This document shows, in pieces, positions 60,810 to 64,000 of a DNA stretch of 64,000 nucleotides (positions are counted from its first letter, which is position 1; each line of letters begins with the position of its first letter). The DNA is from Paraphysoderma sedebokerense (lineage: Eukaryota > Blastocladiomycota > Physodermatomycetes > Physodermatales > Physodermataceae), in assembly GCA_025602915.1 (NCBI GenBank), contig JAHLJZ010000082.1:37490-101489 (forward strand). Direction: 5' to 3'. A program made the translations under genes and the position numbers. Under the pieces are notes generated by a model. The model was not told the origin of the DNA, made no database searches, and was given only the letters and a program-made list of their open reading frames with translations.

Positions 60810-63419
60810 ATGTTTTTGTTGCCCTCGCTTCCCGACAGAACGACTGGCCCAAAAACTTTTCATTTACCCATTGCACTAAAGAACGAATCATCCGACATTT
60901 CCCCCAAAGTTTTTACTGTATCCCCAGAAGCGAAAGTTGAGACAGAAGAAAATCCAGCTCAGTTCACTGACATGGTTGCAACATCCGATCACCACCATCT
61001 GTCTTCGGCACAGATCACCGGTACAGCCGGGTCAGGAGAGAAAAAGACTGGAGCCTCGAATCCAGCATCTCCTTCTGTAAAGAAATCCACTCTCGCAAAT
61101 TCAATTCCAGCTAGTGGAAAACCAAAATCACCATCCCCGCCGGCGGCTGCATCAGAATGTCAGCATAGAGGGATCTGGCGGCGAATCCTGACGTCGTAAG
61201 TATTTCGTGATAGATGACAATATCTGTCGGCTTGATTTGTGTACTTACGTTTTCTTAGGCACCATATGACACAATTTGACGATTCAGGAGGGTTATCTCG
61301 TTCGTCTAATAACAATGAACCCATAATTCTGATGTCAAAGAGGGGTTCAGGCATGCTCGACGATAAACTTGAATTGAGGAGTAACGTCAATTATGATCCG
61401 GAAATATTGGAATCTCCATTGGAGTTATTTTCTAAGCAACCGGAGACGGTTAATCCATATGAAACTTACAGCAATCAAAAGGAATTGTTGTCACCTCCCA
61501 CTCCTCCTTCACCGGCGCGCGAAAAAAGCAAACCGCTAAACAGACAAAAGGTCGAAGAAATTCGAAATTCTTTGCTCTCATCTGGTATTAGATCGGACAA
61601 GCGACCTTCAATGACATTTAGACGATCCTCTGGAGTTCTTGATAGGGATATATCGCAGAGTTTCATAAAACCACCCGCTTTAATAACACCTCCGTCCCCT
61701 CCCTCCAGTCCCCCGATATCACATCCCCAGCCACAAACGTTTTCTTCTCTCGCCGGTCAACATGCTTCCAAAGAGGAAAGACGGAATTTACACACTCATC
61801 ATTTATCACCTCATCAACTCACTCCAATTAACAACAAAAATCATAACATGCAGCAACAGGACCAGCACCCACATGGCCTTGCCTACTTAAAAGAGCTGAT
61901 ATGGCATTCCAATCAGAACGTGAATGGTGTGAAGCGATCAGTTAGTGAGGCCGCTCTTCAGAATAAGTATGGAAAAGTACAAGAAGTAGTGGGCAAAGGA
62001 GCTGGAGGTGTGGTGAAGCTGGCGCATAAGAGTGAGGGCGCAATAGAAAAGCTGTTTGCGGTAAAGGTAATGATACAATCAGTGTCAAACTCTGTTCCAC
62101 TTCTGCTCACTGTTACATATTTGTAGGAATTCCGTAAACGCGCTAAAAACGAATCGGAGAAGGATTACGTAAAGCGACTTGTGAATGAATACTGTATATC
62201 TTCGTCTCTTCATCATCCTCATATTGTTGAAACGATCGACTTGTTGCAAGACGATCAGCGCCACTGGGTCGAGGTGCGTAGTATTTTCTTTCGCTGCCAT
62301 CGTTCATTATGTATTAATTTTTCACATAGGTCATGGAATATTGCCAAGGTGGTGATCTATACAGTGTCATCCACGACCATGGTCCACTGAATCTCTCGGA
62401 GGCCAATTGTTTATGGAAGCAATTGATTTATGGTGTTGCATACTTGCATTCTATGGGGGTTGCGCATAAAGATTTAAAGCCAGGTAGAGTTCCAAAAATT
62501 ATTCGATTCGAATTGACAGAAATCTAACATTTGCTACTCAGAAAATCTCGTTTTAGACAGTTCAGGTTGTTTGAAAATCACTGATTTTGGATCGTCAGAA
62601 GTTGTAAAGACAGCGTTTGAGAGAGTGAGTTCTTTCTGGATATTGGACTTCATAAACATCTAATTCTAAACACCCAATTCTCATGCTTTTGTCGATTATT
62701 AACGAGTAGGAAGCTCACAAATCTCGCGGAGTCTGCGGTAGTACCCCTTACATCGCACCCGAAGAATGGAGAAATGTAGAATTTGATGCAAGGAAAGCGG
62801 ACATTTGGTCTTGCGGTTTGTTATGATTTATTGCTTTTCATGATCGACGGACTTGTCTCATTCTTCTCCATCGATAGGCATTATCTATTTTGTCATGATT
62901 TACAGCCGTATCCCTTGGCGCATTGCCACAGCCCAAGATGCGAATTACCGATACTTCTTGTCCCATCGCAGAGGTAAATTCTCACCAATTGACAAATTGA
63001 AGAAAGAAATGAGTCAATTGCTAAATGCAATTTTGGAACCTGATGAAAATAAGGTATTTTTTGCGTATTATTCTTTTATTGTTGCGACTTCCCATTTGAG
63101 TAATGTTGGAATTGTTTTGAAATAGCGTATTTTCATATCCGATATTCTTGAGAATTCGTACTTCAAATCGCTTCAAACATGTCACTCCTGTGATCAGCAT
63201 GATTCATTCGCAGAGTTTGCTGGCTCTTCGTCGTCTTTGAGGTCTTCTTCCCCGCTAGACTCATCTACGATAATTTCATCTACATATTCTGACGACTACG
63301 AAAGCAATCAGGGAGGAAATTATAAGACTATCGAAACAGCGAAAAAATATAACAGTATAACAAAGTTTGCAAATGAAGCAAAGAAGAAATTGGGACAAAG
63401 AGGGGTTGGGAAAGTGTGA
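60810..63419 (+). CDS. SAT4/HAL4-like serine/threonine protein kinase
   Basis: Kinase of the fungal SAT4/HAL5/NPR1 group, which stabilises plasma-membrane transporters for potassium and nutrients. The first about 350 residues are Ser/Pro-rich and look disordered. The kinase domain starts YGKVQEVVGKGAGGVVKLAH with the Gly-rich loop. It continues FAVKEFRKRAKNESEKDYVK (ATP lysine), VNEYCISSSLHHPHIVETID, VMEYCQGGDLYSVIHDHGPL, GVAYLHSMGVAHKDLKPENL (HKD in place of HRD), LKITDFGSSEVVKTAFE, SRGVCGSTPYIAPEEWRN and RKADIWSCGIIYFVMIYSRI. The domain ends with EMSQLLNAILEPDENKR and ISDILENSYF. A Ser-rich tail follows. About seven short introns. HAL-group kinases often carry HCD or HKD rather than HRD. 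Confidence 0.88.
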
Positions 63420-63798
63420 GATGTCATTTTAATAACGAATGAATTTCGAGTACAAACTTTTCATTTGGATGTGTTCTCGTAGACGATGACATATTGATTG
63501 GATACCATTTTGTGTATGATGTTTCGTATGGGCGTTCTAAGGCGTTTAAAGTGTTGTAGTTATAATAAATTGACTTTTGTTTGACAATTTTTATTTTTGT
63601 GCTTAAATTTCTTAAGACCCGAAATAGAGGAGAATATTGTGCGACAATTACCCCTAATGATTTCAGAGGTATTGAATAAAAATTTAGGTCCGTAAATCGA
63701 CAAAGCCATTTAAAGAAATGTAAATTTATTTGACTGCAGTGCTTGTTCTAAGACCTACAGTATCGCGTGACATATCGTTCTCTACTTTTTGAATACGT
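63420..63798. other. Intergenic between convergent genes
   Basis: About 380 AT-rich bases with several poly(A)-signal-like sequences on both strands. No gene seen. Confidence 0.5.
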
Positions 63799-64000
63799 TC
63801 AGCCTCCAATCAAAGCCCTAGTGGAAGCAGTGACGAGCATGTTCTGACTTCCCTCTTTTTTGCTTTTACGCATCTCGTTTAGTCCAGCCCGAACTTTCCG
63901 TTGAATTTCGTAAACAGAAGTACCAATCACAGCCGCTATAAACGCGAGCACAAGAAATAGCATGAAAAGCATAAGCACCAGTTCACTATTTCTTTGTAAC
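63799..64000 (-). CDS. C-terminal fragment of a membrane protein
   Basis: The minus-strand frame enters from the right edge and stops at 63799. It contains one membrane span, LVLMLFMLFLVLAFIAAVIG, followed by a basic helix YEIQRKVRAGLNEMRKSKKE and the end RALIGG. The upstream part is outside the window, so the family cannot be named. Confidence 0.5.
   Translation of the reverse strand, partial: LQRNSELVLMLFMLFLVLAFIAAVIGTSVYEIQRKVRAGLNEMRKSKKEGSQNMLVTASTRALIGG

Overview
The window is nuclear DNA from a eukaryote: short spliceosomal introns (mostly about 45-150 bases) with GT..AG ends, genes on both strands, and no operons. The gene set points to a zoosporic (flagellated) early-diverging fungus. 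The fungal side is a SAT4/HAL-type kinase, an RPC34 subunit with C-terminal cysteines, ATP11, and a UMP-CMP kinase with a membrane-anchor-like N-terminus. The flagellate side is a CatSper2 channel, the dynein-2 intermediate chain WDR34 and the centrosomal protein LRRC45. P2X, nicastrin and BRCC36 add to this; all three are absent from most Dikarya. I cannot name the phylum from this alone. All homology statements rest on motif recognition from memory; no search was run.

Layout, left to right. 1-2.0 kb: 5' part of the replication factor Ctf4/WDHD1 (minus). 2.3-3.6 kb: an unknown zinc-finger-like gene. 3.7-4.3 kb: a rearranged retroelement-like remnant built from two interleaved inverted repeats. 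4.6-5.9 kb: Nudix hydrolase. 6.2-9.4 kb: 1033-residue coiled-coil protein. 10.3-12.4 kb: intronless ATP-grasp ligase with a basic tail. 12.8-14.8 kb: indoleamine 2,3-dioxygenase. 15.5-18.1 kb: LRRC45. 18.9-21.2 kb: tandem PX-domain paralogues, the first frameshifted. 21.9-24.8 kb: nicastrin, head to head with APC/C subunit CDC26 (25.0 kb). 26.2-29.2 kb: ALG12. 30.1-31.9 kb: BRCC36. 32.2-33.0 kb: ubiquitin-RPS27A. 34.2-35.0 kb: secreted low-complexity protein. 35.7-38.2 kb: CatSper2. 38.3-39.5 kb: ATP11. 39.8-41.8 kb: unknown gene whose start codon overlaps that of a divergent UPF0390-type gene (41.8-42.2 kb). 42.4-43.7 kb: RPC34. 45.1-46.2 kb: unknown secreted protein. 47.4-48.8 kb: UMP-CMP kinase with two 15-base microexons. 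50.8-52.9 kb: possible cyclin-like protein. 53.5-55.1 kb: P2X receptor. 55.9-58.3 kb: WDR34. 58.4-59.5 kb: VPS29. 60.8-63.4 kb: SAT4-like kinase. 63.8-64 kb: 3' end of a membrane protein.

The genes form no single pathway. Several could serve one cell type, the motile zoospore: LRRC45 at the centrosome or basal body, WDR34 in retrograde intraflagellar transport, CatSper2 for flagellar calcium entry and P2X for ligand-gated cation entry. The rest are housekeeping genes for replication, transcription, translation, N-glycosylation, retromer, proteolysis and mitochondrial ATP synthase assembly. A second theme is extreme exon structure: microexons of 15, 15 and 26 bases, and an exon carrying only a start codon. 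Exon borders were read by eye; several N-termini remain uncertain.
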